From Actinernus sp. WN-2022 (Eukaryota; Cnidaria; Anthozoa; Actiniaria; Actinernidae), in NCBI GenBank assembly GCA_030867875.1, contig JAOWCC010000444.1:1-64000 (forward strand): a stretch of 64,000 bases of DNA, written 5' to 3'. Shown here piece by piece: positions 1 to 11,298 of this stretch. The translations under genes and the position numbers were made by a program. How positions within the stretch are numbered: the stretch's first letter is position 1; each line of letters starts with the position of its first letter. The notes below the pieces were generated by a model. That model did not search any database, had not been told where the DNA came from, and saw only the letters and a program-made list of their open reading frames with translations.

Positions 1-74
1 TTTCACATGATTGAACAAATCTCATTGTTCTGGCCACCAACATGGCTGCCATCACGTGGTGGTGCAAAACCTCT
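1..74. repeat. Hairpin palindrome, right part only (window edge)
   Basis: The window starts inside the loop; the complete right arm follows and ends in GCAAAACCTCT. It is the same element as the eighteen complete copies downstream. Confidence 0.9.
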
Positions 75-2690
75 ATTCAAAACTCTTTGTGAAAGAATCA
101 GTTTCGGTAAGAACGCTACTGAAGAGAACGCTAAGTTAAACAATCGGCGCTCAATTCAAAACTCTTGGTGTAAGAATCAGTTTCGGTAAGAACGCTAAGA
201 GAACGCTAAGTTAAACAATCGGCGCTCAATTCAAAACTCTTGGTGTAAGAATCAGTTTCGGTAAGAACGCTACTGAAGAGAACGCTAAGTTAAACAATCG
301 GCGCTCAATTCAAAACTCTTGGTGTAAGAATCAGTTTCGGGAAGAACGCTAAGAGAACGCTAAGTTAATCGGCGCTCAATTCAAAACTCTTGGTGTAAGA
401 ATCAATTTCGGTAAGAACGCTAAGAGAACGCTAAGTTAAACAATCGGCGCTCAATTCAAAACTCTTGGTGTAAGAATCAGTTTCGGTAAGAACGCTACTG
501 AAGAGAACGCTAAGTTAAACAATCGGCGCTCAATTCAAAACTCTTGGTGTAAGAATCAGTTTCGGGAAGAACGCTAAGAGAACGCTAAGTTAAACAATCG
601 GCGCTCAATTCAAAAGTCTTGGTGTAAGAATAAGTTTCGGTAAGAACGCTACTGAAGAGAACGCTAAGTTAAACAATCGGCGCTCAATTCAAAACTCTTG
701 GTGTAAGAATCAGTTTCGGGAAGAACGCTAAGAGAACGCTAAGTTAAACAATCGGCGCTCAATTCAAAAGTCTTGGTGTAAGAATAAGTTTCGGTAAGAA
801 CGCTAACAGAACGCTAAGTTAAACTATCGGCGCTTGGCGTAAGAATCAGTTTCGGTAAGAACGCTAACAGAACGCCAATTTAAACAATCGGCGCTCAATT
901 CAAATCTCTTGGTGTAAGAATCAGTTTCTGTAAGAACGCTAACAGAACCCTAAGTTAAACAATCGGCGCTCAATTCAAAACTTTTGGTGTAAGAATCAAG
1001 TTCGGTAAGAACGCTAACAGTATATTAGTTAAACAATGATCGGCGCTCAATTCAAAACTCTTTGTGAAAGAATCAGTTTCGGTAAGAACGCTAACAGAAC
1101 GCTAAGTTAAACAATCGGCGCTCAATTCAAAACTCTTGGTGTAAGAATCAGTTTCGGTAAGAACGCTACTGAAGAGAACGCTAAGTTAAACAATCGGCGC
1201 TCAATTCAAAACTCTTGGTGTAAGAATCAGTTTCGGGAAGAACGCTAAGAGAACGCTAAGTTAAACAGTCGGCGCTCAATTCAAAAGTCTTGGTGTAAGA
1301 ATCAGTTTCGGTAAGAACGCTAACAGAACGCTAAGTTAAACTATCGGCGCTTGGTGTAAGAATCAGTTTCGGGAAGAACGCTAAGAGAACGCTAAGTTAA
1401 ACAATCGGCGCTCAATTCAAAAGTCTTGGTGTAAAAATAAGTTTCGGTAAGAACGCTAACAGAACGCCAAGTTAAACAATCGGCGTTCAATTCAAAACTC
1501 TTGGTGTAAGAATCAGTTTCGGTAAGAACGCTAACAGGATATTAGTTAAACAATGATCGGCGGTCAATTCAAAACTCTTTGTGAAAGAATCAGTTTCGGT
1601 AAGAACGCTAACAGAACGCCAAGTTAATCGGCGCTCAATTCAAAACTCTTGGTTTAAGAATCAATTTCGGTAAGAACGCTAAGAGAACGCTAAGTTAAAC
1701 AATCGGCGCTCAATTCAAAACTCTTGGTGTAAGAATCAGTTTCGGTAAGAACGCCACTGAAGAGAACGCTAAGTTAAACAATCGTCGCTCAATTCAAAAG
1801 TCTTGGTGTAAGAATAAGTTTCGGTAAGAACGCTAACAGAACGCTAAGTTAAACTATCGGCGCTTGGTGTAAGAATCAGTTTCGGGAAGAACGCTAAGAG
1901 AACGCTAAGTTAAACAATCGGCGCTCAATTCAAAACTCTTGGTGTAAGAATCAGTTTCGGGAAGAACGCTAACAGAACGCTAAGTTAAACTATCGGCGCT
2001 TGGTGTAAGAATCAGTTTCGGGAAGAACGCTAACAGAACGCCAAGTTAAACAATCGGCGCTCAATTCAAAACTCTTGGTGTAAGAATCAGTTTCGGGAAG
2101 AACGCTAACAGAACGCTAAGTTAAACAATCGGCGCTCAATTTAAAACTCTTGGTGTAAGAATAAGTTTCGGGAAGAACGCTAAGTTAAACAATCGGCGCT
2201 CAATTCAAAAGTCTTGGTGTAAGAATAAGTTTCGGTAAGAACGCTAACAGAACGCTAAGTTAAACTATCGGCGCTTGGTGTAAGAATCAGTTTCGGTAAG
2301 AACGCTAACAGAACGCAAAGTTAAACAATCGGCGCTCAATTCAAATCTCTTGGTGTAAGAATCAGTTTCGGTAAGAACGCTAACAGAACGCTAAGTTAAA
2401 CTATCGGCGCTTGGTGTAAGAATAAGTTTCGGTAAGAACGCTAACAGAACGCTAAGTTAAACTATCGGCGCTTGGTGTAAGAATCAGTTTCGGTAAGAAC
2501 GCTAACAGAACGCCAAGTTAAACAATCGGCGCTCAATTCAAAACTCTTGGTGATACAATAAGTTTCGGTAAAGAACGCTAACAGAACGCTAAGTTAAACA
2601 ATCGGCGCTCAATTCAAAACTCTTGGTGTAAGAATCAGTTTCGGTAAGAATGCTAACAGTATATTAGTTAAACAATGATCGGCGCTCAAT

Positions 2691-2842
2691 AGAGGTTTTG
2701 CACCACCACGTGATGGCAGCCATGTTGGTGGCCAGAACAATAGAATGTTATTCTTTTGAGATTTAATTTTTCACATGATTGAACAAATCTCATTGTTCTG
2801 GCCACCAACATGGCTGCCATCACGTGGTGGTGCAAAACCTCT
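2691..2842. repeat. 152-bp hairpin palindrome, copy 1
   Basis: Arms of 51 bp (AGAGGTTTTGCACC ... GGTGCAAAACCTCT) are perfect reverse complements around a 50-bp AT-rich loop. Each arm has one CACGTG and one CCAACATGGCTGCC motif. The following higher-order unit is 3418 bp and carries the fold-back insertion. The right junction reads CTCTCTTC instead of the usual CTCTATTC. Confidence 0.93.
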
Positions 2843-3490
2843 CTTCAAAACTCTTTGTGAAAGAATCAGTTTCGGTAAGAACGCTAACAGAACGCTAAGT
2901 TAATCGGCGCTCAATTCAAAACTCTTGGTTTAAGAATCAATTTCGGTAAGAACGCTAAGAGAACGCTAAGTTAAACAATCGGCGCTCAATTCAAAACTCT
3001 TGGTGTAAGAATCAGTTTCGGTAAGAACGCTACTGAAGAGAACGCTAAGTTAAACAATCGGCGCTCAATTCAAAACTCTTGGTGTAAGAATCAGTTTCGG
3101 GAAGAACGCTAAGAGAACGCTAAGTTAAACAATCGGCGCTCAATTCAAAAGTCTTGGTGTAAGAATAAGTTTCGGTAAGAACGCTAACAGAACGCTAAGT
3201 TAAACAATCGGCGCTCAATTCAAAACTCTTGGTGTAAGAATCAGTTTCGGGAAAAACGCTAAGAGAACGCTAAGTTAAACAATCGGCGCTCAATTAAAAA
3301 GTCTTGGTGTAAGAATAAGTTTCGGTAAGAACGCTAACAGAACGCTAATTTAAACTATCGGCGCTTGGTGTAAGAATAAGTTTCGGTAAGAACGCTAACA
3401 GAACGCTAATTTAAACTATCGGCGCTTGGTGTAAGAATCAGTTTCGGGAAGAACGCTAAGAGAACGCTAAGTTAAACAATCGGCGCTCAA

Positions 3491-3826
3491 TTGGCCACTT
3501 TGGAAAAGAGTAGGGGATTGGGGCGAGGGTGGTCTCGCAAAGGCGCTTGGGATCGTTACAGGGGACACGCATCGTACAGAATACAAACAAACACGGCGAA
3601 TATCGCAATTTACTCATCGAATACAAGCACAGAAAGTGAAATAAACTTGAAAGAAGGCACTGTACCAGAAGTAAAGCTCAACAGAAGTGTCCATAAATGT
3701 GGGTTCATAAAAGCCAACTTACTTAAAACAGAGCAAAGGAGTGAAAACTACCGCGGAACGGAGTTAGCAGAAGTAAAGCGAAGCTGTGTGGCCGAATACT
3801 ACGATCCGAACACGTTATGCTTTTAA
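3491..3826 (+). pseudogene. Coding-like segment in left arm of fold-back element
   Basis: Open for 111 codons from a TTG; there is no ATG at the start. The peptide includes TVPEVKLNRSV, EQRSENYRG and LAEVKRSCVA. The right arm, read on the other strand, gives an alignable peptide. In one 18-codon stretch compared, four of the five differences between arms change the residue (Y/N, T/R, N/S, G/D), which does not look like purifying selection. I do not recognise the family. It may be a captured exon or chance. The duplicate is at 6909-7244. Confidence 0.25.
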
Positions 3827-4077
3827 TAGCCGATTCCTACGTTTCCCATCATGGATTTATGATTTTAAAGTTGTACTTTGTAACTTTAAATAGGCCCTGT
3901 TCTGTTCTTGGGATTGTAGGGTGAAGAGCCGGAAGGAGTTGGTATGTAGTCAATCGCTACAAATACATGTCATCCTAGCGGATTTCAAGTGGTTCAACGT
4001 TTCTCTTGTCAGTAGTTATTCACGGCCTACAATCCCATGAATAGAACAAGACCTGTATAACTAAAGTTACAAAGTAT

Positions 4078-4372
4078 TTAATACTTTAAAGTGACAAATC
4101 CATGATGGTGGGAAATGTAGGAATCGGCTAAAGCATAACGTATTCGGATCGTTGCGGATTCATCGTAGCAATCGGCCACACAACTTCGTTTTACTTCTGC
4201 TAACTCCCGTTCCACGGTAGTTTTCACTTCTTTGCTCTGCTTTAATAAGTTGGCTTTTATGAACCCTTTCCTGGACACTTCTGTTGAGCTTTACTTCTGG
4301 TACAGTGTCTTCTTTCAAGCTTATTTCACTTTCTCTGCTTGTATTCGATGAGTTGATTGCGATATTCGCCAT
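4078..4372 (-). pseudogene. Coding-like segment in right arm of fold-back element
   Basis: Reads from an ATG at 4372 (MANIAINSSNTS) and matches the left arm peptide, but frame changes split it: the first frame ends at 4160 and the matching C-terminal part (LAEVKRSCVAD ... YISHHHGFVTLKY) continues in a second frame ending at 4078. The ancestral segment was thus longer than either arm now shows. Product unknown. The duplicate is at 7496-7790. Confidence 0.25.
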
Positions 4373-6108
4373 GTTTGTTTGTATTCTGTACGATGCGTGT
4401 CCCCTGTAACGATCCCAAGCGCCTTTGCGAGATCACCCTCGCCCCAATCCCCTACTCTTTTCCAAAGTGGCCAATACAAAAGTCCTGGTGTAAGAATAAG
4501 TTTCGGTAAGAACGCTAACAGAACGCCAAGTTAAACAATCGGCGCTCAATTCAAAACTCTTGGTGTAAGAATCAGTTTCGGTAAGAACGCTAACAGTATA
4601 TTAGTTAAACAATGTTCGGCGCTCAATTCAAAACTCTTTGTGAAAGAATCAGTTTCGGTAAGAACGCTAACAGAACGCTAAGTTAATCGGCGCTCAATTC
4701 AAAACTCTCGGTTTAAGAATCAATTTCGGTAAGAACGCTAACAGAACGCTAAGTTAAACTATCGGCGCTTGGTGTAAGAATCAGTTTCGGGAAGAACGCT
4801 AAGAGAACGCTAAGTTAAACAATCGGCGCTCAATTCAAAAGTCTTGGTGTAAAAATAAGTTTCGGTAAGAACGCTAACAGAACGCCAAGTTAAACAATCG
4901 GCGTTCAATTCAAAACTCTTGGTGTAAGAATCAGTTTCGGTAAGAACGCTAACAGGATATTAGTTAAACAATGATCGGCGGTCAATTCAAAACTCTTTGT
5001 GAAAGAATCAGTTTCGGTAAGAACGCTAACAGAACGCCAAGTTAATCGGCGCTCAATTCAAAACTCTTGGTTTAAGAATCAATTTCGGTAAGAACGCTAA
5101 GAGAACGCTAAGTTAAACAATCGGCGCTCAATTCAAAACTCTTGGTGTAAGAATCAGTTTCGGTAAGAACGCCACTGAAGAGAACGCTAAGTTAAACAAT
5201 CGTCGCTCAATTCAAAAGTCTTGGTGTAAGAATAAGTTTCGGTAAGAACGCTAACAGAACGCTAAGTTAAACTATCGGCGCTTGGTGTAAGAATCAGTTT
5301 CGGGAAGAACGCTAAGAGAACGCTAAGTTAAACAATCGGCGCTCAATTCAAAACTCTTGGTGTAAGAATCAGTTTCGGGAAGAACGCTAACAGAACGCTA
5401 AGTTAAACTATCGGCGCTTGGTGTAAGAATCAGTTTCGGGAAGAACGCTAACAGAACGCCAAGTTAAACAATCGGCGCTCAATTCAAAACTCTTGGTGTA
5501 AGAATCAGTTTCGGGAAGAACGCTAACAGAACGCTAAGTTAAACAATCGGCGCTCAATTTAAAACTCTTGGTGTAAGAATAAGTTTCGGGAAGAACGCTA
5601 AGTTAAACAATCGGCGCTCAATTCAAAAGTCTTGGTGTAAGAATAAGTTTCGGTAAGAACGCTAACAGAACGCTAAGTTAAACTATCGGCGCTTGGTGTA
5701 AGAATCAGTTTCGGTAAGAACGCTAACAGAACGCAAAGTTAAACAATCGGCGCTCAATTCAAATCTCTTGGTGTAAGAATCAGTTTCGGTAAGAACGCTA
5801 ACAGAACGCTAAGTTAAACTATCGGCGCTTGGTGTAAGAATAAGTTTCGGTAAGAACGCTAACAGAACGCTAAGTTAAACTATCGGCGCTTGGTGTAAGA
5901 ATCAGTTTCGGTAAGAACGCTAACAGAACGCCAAGTTAAACAATCGGCGCTCAATTCAAAACTCTTGGTGATACAATAAGTTTCGGTAAAGAACGCTAAC
6001 AGAACGCTAAGTTAAACAATCGGCGCTCAATTCAAAACTCTTGGTGTAAGAATCAGTTTCGGTAAGAATGCTAACAGTATATTAGTTAAACAATGATCGG
6101 CGCTCAAT

Positions 6109-6260
6109 AGAGGTTTTGCACCACCACGTGATGGCAGCCATGTTGGTGGCCAGAACAATAGAATGTTATTCTTTTGAGATTTAATTTTTCACATGATTGA
6201 ACAAATCTCATTGTTCTGGCCACCAACATGGCTGCCATCACGTGGTGGTGCAAAACCTCT
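6109..6260. repeat. 152-bp hairpin palindrome, copy 2
   Basis: Exactly 3418 bp after copy 1 and sharing its CTCTCTTC junction variant, which shows it arose by the same block duplication. The next palindrome is 2708 bp away. Confidence 0.93.
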
Positions 6261-6908
6261 CTTCAAAACTCTTTGTGAAAGAATCAGTTTCGGTAAGAAC
6301 GCTAACAGAACGCTAAGTTAATCGGCGCTCAATTCAAAACTCTTGGTTTAAGAATCAATTTCGGTAAGAACGCTAAGAGAACGCTAAGTTAAACAATCGG
6401 CGCTCAATTCAAAACTCTTGGTGTAAGAATCAGTTTCGGTAAGAACGCTACTGAAGAGAACGCTAAGTTAAACAATCGGCGCTCAATTCAAAACTCTTGG
6501 TGTAAGAATCAGTTTCGGGAAGAACGCTAAGAGAACGCTAAGTTAAACAATCGGCGCTCAATTCAAAAGTCTTGGTGTAAGAATAAGTTTCGGTAAGAAC
6601 GCTAACAGAACGCTAAGTTAAACAATCGGCGCTCAATTCAAAACTCTTGGTGTAAGAATCAGTTTCGGGAAAAACGCTAAGAGAACGCTAAGTTAAACAA
6701 TCGGCGCTCAATTAAAAAGTCTTGGTGTAAGAATAAGTTTCGGTAAGAACGCTAACAGAACGCTAATTTAAACTATCGGCGCTTGGTGTAAGAATAAGTT
6801 TCGGTAAGAACGCTAACAGAACGCTAATTTAAACTATCGGCGCTTGGTGTAAGAATCAGTTTCGGGAAGAACGCTAAGAGAACGCTAAGTTAAACAATCG
6901 GCGCTCAA

Positions 6909-7892
6909 TTGGCCACTTTGGAAAAGAGTAGGGGATTGGGGCGAGGGTGGTCTCGCAAAGGCGCTTGGGATCGTTACAGGGGACACGCATCGTACAGAAT
7001 ACAAACAAACACGGCGAATATCGCAATTTACTCATCGAATACAAGCACAGAAAGTGAAATAAACTTGAAAGAAGGCACTGTACCAGAAGTAAAGCTCAAC
7101 AGAAGTGTCCATAAATGTGGGTTCATAAAAGCCAACTTACTTAAAACAGAGCAAAGGAGTGAAAACTACCGCGGAACGGAGTTAGCAGAAGTAAAGCGAA
7201 GCTGTGTGGCCGAATACTACGATCCGAACACGTTATGCTTTTAATAGCCGATTCCTACGTTTCCCATCATGGATTTATGATTTTAAAGTTGTACTTTGTA
7301 ACTTTAAATAGGCCCTGTTCTGTTCTTGGGATTGTAGGGTGAAGAGCCGGAAGGAGTTGGTATGTAGTCAATCGCTACAAATACATGTCATCCTAGCGGA
7401 TTTCAAGTGGTTCAACGTTTCTCTTGTCAGTAGTTATTCACGGCCTACAATCCCATGAATAGAACAAGACCTGTATAACTAAAGTTACAAAGTATTTAAT
7501 ACTTTAAAGTGACAAATCCATGATGGTGGGAAATGTAGGAATCGGCTAAAGCATAACGTATTCGGATCGTTGCGGATTCATCGTAGCAATCGGCCACACA
7601 ACTTCGTTTTACTTCTGCTAACTCCCGTTCCACGGTAGTTTTCACTTCTTTGCTCTGCTTTAATAAGTTGGCTTTTATGAACCCTTTCCTGGACACTTCT
7701 GTTGAGCTTTACTTCTGGTACAGTGTCTTCTTTCAAGCTTATTTCACTTTCTCTGCTTGTATTCGATGAGTTGATTGCGATATTCGCCATGTTTGTTTGT
7801 ATTCTGTACGATGCGTGTCCCCTGTAACGATCCCAAGCGCCTTTGCGAGATCACCCTCGCCCCAATCCCCTACTCTTTTCCAAAGTGGCCAA
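6909..7892. mobile_element. Fold-back element, copy 2
   Basis: Same element 3418 bp downstream, identical in the stretches compared, including both coding-like arms. It was copied by the block duplication and is not a second insertion. Confidence 0.87.
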
Positions 7893-8816
7893 TACAAAAG
7901 TCCTGGTGTAAGAATAAGTTTCGGTAAGAACGCTAACAGAACGCCAAGTTAAACAATCGGCGCTCAATTCAAAACTCTTGGTGTAAGAATCAGTTTCGGT
8001 AAGAACGCTAACAGTATATTAGTTAAACAATGTTCGGCGCTCAATTCAAAACTCTTTGTGAAAGAATCAGTTTCGGTAAGAACGCTAACAGAACGCTAAG
8101 TTAATCGGCGCTCAATTCAAAACTCTCGGTTTAAGAATCAATTTCGGTAAGAACGCTAAGAGAACGCTAAGTTAAACAATCGGCGCTCAATTCAAAACTC
8201 TTGGTGTAAGAATCAGTTTCGGGAAGAACGCTAACAGAACGCTAAGTTAAACAATCGGCGCTCAATTTAAAACTCTTGGTGTAAGAATAAGTTTCGGGAA
8301 GAACGCTAAGTTAAACAATCGGCGCTCAATTCAAAAGTCTTGGTGTAAGAATAAGTTTCGGTAAGAACGCTAACAGAACGCTAAGTTAAACTATCGGCGC
8401 TTGGTGTAAGAATCAGTTTCGGTAAGAACGCTAACAGAACGCCAAGTTAAACAATCGGCGCTCAATTCAAATCTCTTGGTGTAAGAATCAGTTTCGGTAA
8501 GAACGCTAACAGAACGCTAAGTTAAACTATCGGCGCTTGGTGTAAGAATAAGTTTCGGTAGGAACGCTAACAGAACGCTAAGTTAAACTATCGGCGCTTA
8601 GTGTAAGAATCAGTTTCGGTAAGAACGCTAACAGAACGCCAAGTTAAACAATCGGCGCTCAATTCAAAACTCTTGGTGATACAATAAGTTTCGGTAAAGA
8701 ACGCTAACAGAACGCTAAGTTAAACAATCGGCGCTCAATTCAAAACTCTTGGTGTAAGAATCAGTTTCGGTAAGAATGCTAACAGTATATTAGTTAAACA
8801 ATGATCGGCGCTCAAT

Positions 8817-8968
8817 AGAGGTTTTGCACCACCACGTGATGGCAGCCATGTTGGTGGCCAGAACAATAGAATGTTATTCTTTTGAGATTTAATTTTTCAC
8901 ATGATTGAACAAATCTCATTGTTCTGGCCACCAACATGGCTGCCATCACGTGGTGGTGCAAAACCTCT
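8817..8968. repeat. 152-bp hairpin palindrome, copy 3
   Basis: Starts the first of the exact 2330-bp units. Arms perfect. Confidence 0.93.
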
Positions 8969-11146
8969 ATTCAAAACTCTTTGTGAAAGAATCAGTTTCG
9001 GTAAGAACGCTAACAGAACGCTAAGTTAATCGGCGCTCAATTCAAAACTCTTGGTTTAAGAATCAATTTCGGTAAGAACGCTAAGAGAACGCTAAGTTAA
9101 ACAATCGGCGCTCAATTCAAAACTCTTGGTGTAAGAATCAGTTTCGTTAAGAACGCTACTGAAGAGAACGCTAAGTTAAACAATCGGCGCTCAATTCAAA
9201 ACTCTTGGTGTAAGAATCAGTTTCGGGAAGAACGCTAAGAGAACGCTAAGTTAAACAATCGGCGCTCAATTCAAAAGTCTTGGTGTAAGAATAAGTTTCG
9301 GTAAGAACGCTAACAGAACGCTAAGTTAAACTATCGGCGCTTGGCGTAAGAATCCGTTTCGGTAAGAACGCTAACAGAACGCCAAGTTAAACAATCGGCG
9401 CTCAATTCAAATCTCTTGGTGTAAGAATCAGTTTCTGTAAGAACGCTAACAGAACGCTAAGTTAAACAATCGGCGCTCAATTCAAAACTCTTGGTGTAAG
9501 AATCAAGTTCGGTAAGAACGCTAACAGTATATTAGTTAAACAATGATCGGCGCTCAATTCAAAACTCTTTGTGAAAGAATCAGTTTCGGTAAGAACGCTA
9601 ACAGAACGCTAAGTTAAACAATCGGCGCTCAATTCAAAACTCTTGGTGTAAGAATCAGTTTCGGTAAGAACGCTACTGAAGAGAACGCTAAGTTAAACAA
9701 TCGGCGCTCAATTCAAAACTCTTGGTGTAAGAATCAGTTTCGGGAAGAACGCTAAGAGAACGCTAAGTTAAACAGTCGGCGCTCAATTCAAAAGTCTTGG
9801 TGTAAGAATCAGTTTCGGTAAGAACGCTAACAGAACGCTAAGGTAAACTATCGGCGCTTGGTGTAAGAATCAGTTTCGGGAAGAACGCTAAGAGAACGCT
9901 AAGTTAAACAATCGGCGCTCAATTCAAAAGTCTTGGTGTAAAAATAAGTTTCGGTAAGAACGCTAACAGAACGCCAAGTTAAACAATCGGCGGTCAATTC
10001 AAAACTCTTTGTGAAAGAATCAGTTTCGGTAAGAACGCTAACAGAACGCCAAGTTAATCGGCGCTCAATTCAAAACTCTTGGTGTAAGAATCAGTTTCGG
10101 TAAGAACGCTACTGAAGAGAACGCTAAGTTAAACAATCGGCGCTCAATTCAAAACTCTTGGTGTAAGAATCAGTTTCGGGAAGAACGCTAAGAGAACGCT
10201 AAGTTAAACAATCGGCGCTCAATTCAAAAGTCCTGGTGTAAGAATAAGTTTCGGTAAGAACGCTAACAGAACGCCAAGTTAAACAATCGGCGCTCAATTC
10301 AAAACTCTTGGTGTAAGAATCAGTTTCGGTAAGAACGCTAACAGTATATTAGTTAAACAATGTTCGGCGCTCAATTCAAAACTCTTTGTGAAAGAATCAG
10401 TTTCGGTAAGAACGCTAACAGAACGCTAAGTTAATCGGCGCTCAATTCAAAACTCTTGGTTTAAGAATCAATTTCGGTAAGAACGCTAAGAGAACGCTAA
10501 GTTAAACAATCGGCGCTCAATTCAAAACTCTTGGTGTAAGAATCAGTTTCGGGAAGAACGCTAACAGAACGCTAAGTTAAACAATCGGCGCTCAATTTAA
10601 AACTCTTGGTGTAAGAATAAGTTTCGGGAAGAACGCTAAGTTAAACAATCGGCGCTCAATTCAAAAGTCTTGGTGTAAGAATAAGTTTCGGTAAGAACGC
10701 TAACAGAACGCTAAGTTAAACTATCGGCGCTTGGTGTAAGAATCAGTTTCGGTAAGAACGCTAACAGAACGCCAAGTTAAACAATCGGCGCTCAATTCAA
10801 ATCTCTTGGTGTAAGAATCAGTTTCGGTAAGAACGCTAACAGAACGCTAAGTTAAACTATCGGCGCTTGGTGTAAGAATAAGTTTCGGTAAGAACGCTAA
10901 CAGAACGCTAAGTTAAACTATCGGCGCTTAGTGTAAGAATCAGTTTCGGTAAGAACGCTAACAGAACGCCAAGTTAAACAATCGGCGCTCAATTCAAAAC
11001 TCTTGGTGATACAATAAGTTTCGGTAAAGAACGCTAACAGAACGCTAAGTTAAACAATCGGCGCTCAATTCAAAACTCTTGGTGTAAGAATCAGTTTCGG
11101 TAAGAATGCTAACAGTATATTAGTTAAACAATGATCGTCGCTCAAT
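8817..11146 (+). repeat. Canonical 2330-bp higher-order unit, copy A
   Basis: Palindrome to palindrome distance is 2330 bp, and the order of monomer variants is the same as in copies B and C. Copies A and B differ at only a few scattered bases where compared (for example CTCAATTC versus CTCAAATC near 10065 and 12395). Confidence 0.88.
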
Positions 11147-11298
11147 AGAGGTTTTGCACCACCACGTGATGGCAGCCATGTTGGTGGCCAGAACAATAGA
11201 ATGTTATTCTTTTGAGATTTAATTTTTCACATGATTGAACAAATCTCATTGTTCTGGCCACCAACATGGCTGCCATCACGTGGTGGTGCAAAACCTCT
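11147..11298. repeat. 152-bp hairpin palindrome, copy 4
   Basis: 2330 bp after copy 3; starts the second exact 2330-bp unit. The flanking monomer reads ATCGTCGCTC rather than ATCGGCGCTC. Confidence 0.93.

Larger units (their letters stand above)
3491..4474. mobile_element. Fold-back element, copy 1
   Basis: A 984-bp insertion that is one large imperfect inverted repeat: arms at about 3491-3920 and 4026-4474 around a ~105-bp loop. The ends are TTGGCCACTTTGGAAAAG and its reverse complement. Uninterrupted relatives in the array read CTCAATTCAAAAGTCCTGG (for example near 10217); here CTCAA is followed by the element and then TACAAAAGTCCTGG, so it sits at a known satellite site. The target duplication is unresolved; AATT on the left and AATA on the right would be a 4-bp duplication with one change. 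No transposase is visible, so it is non-autonomous; superfamily not recognised. Confidence 0.85.
1306..4723 (+). repeat. 3418-bp tandem duplication, left unit
   Basis: This block, including palindrome copy 1 and the fold-back element, is repeated immediately downstream with no difference in the stretches compared. Its left limit is a g/a mismatch at 1305 versus 4723. Confidence 0.88.
4724..8159 (+). repeat. 3418-bp tandem duplication, right unit
   Basis: Matches the left unit until 8160 (g, where the left copy has c at 4742). The join at 4724-4741 is an 18-bp identity, TTTCGGTAAGAACGCTAA, present in most monomers. That is the signature of unequal exchange between out-of-register monomers. 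Confidence 0.88.

Noticed and set aside
7..189. Open frame of 60 codons at the left edge
   Set aside because: Runs through the palindrome arm into satellite monomers; repeated satellite frames are not protein-like.
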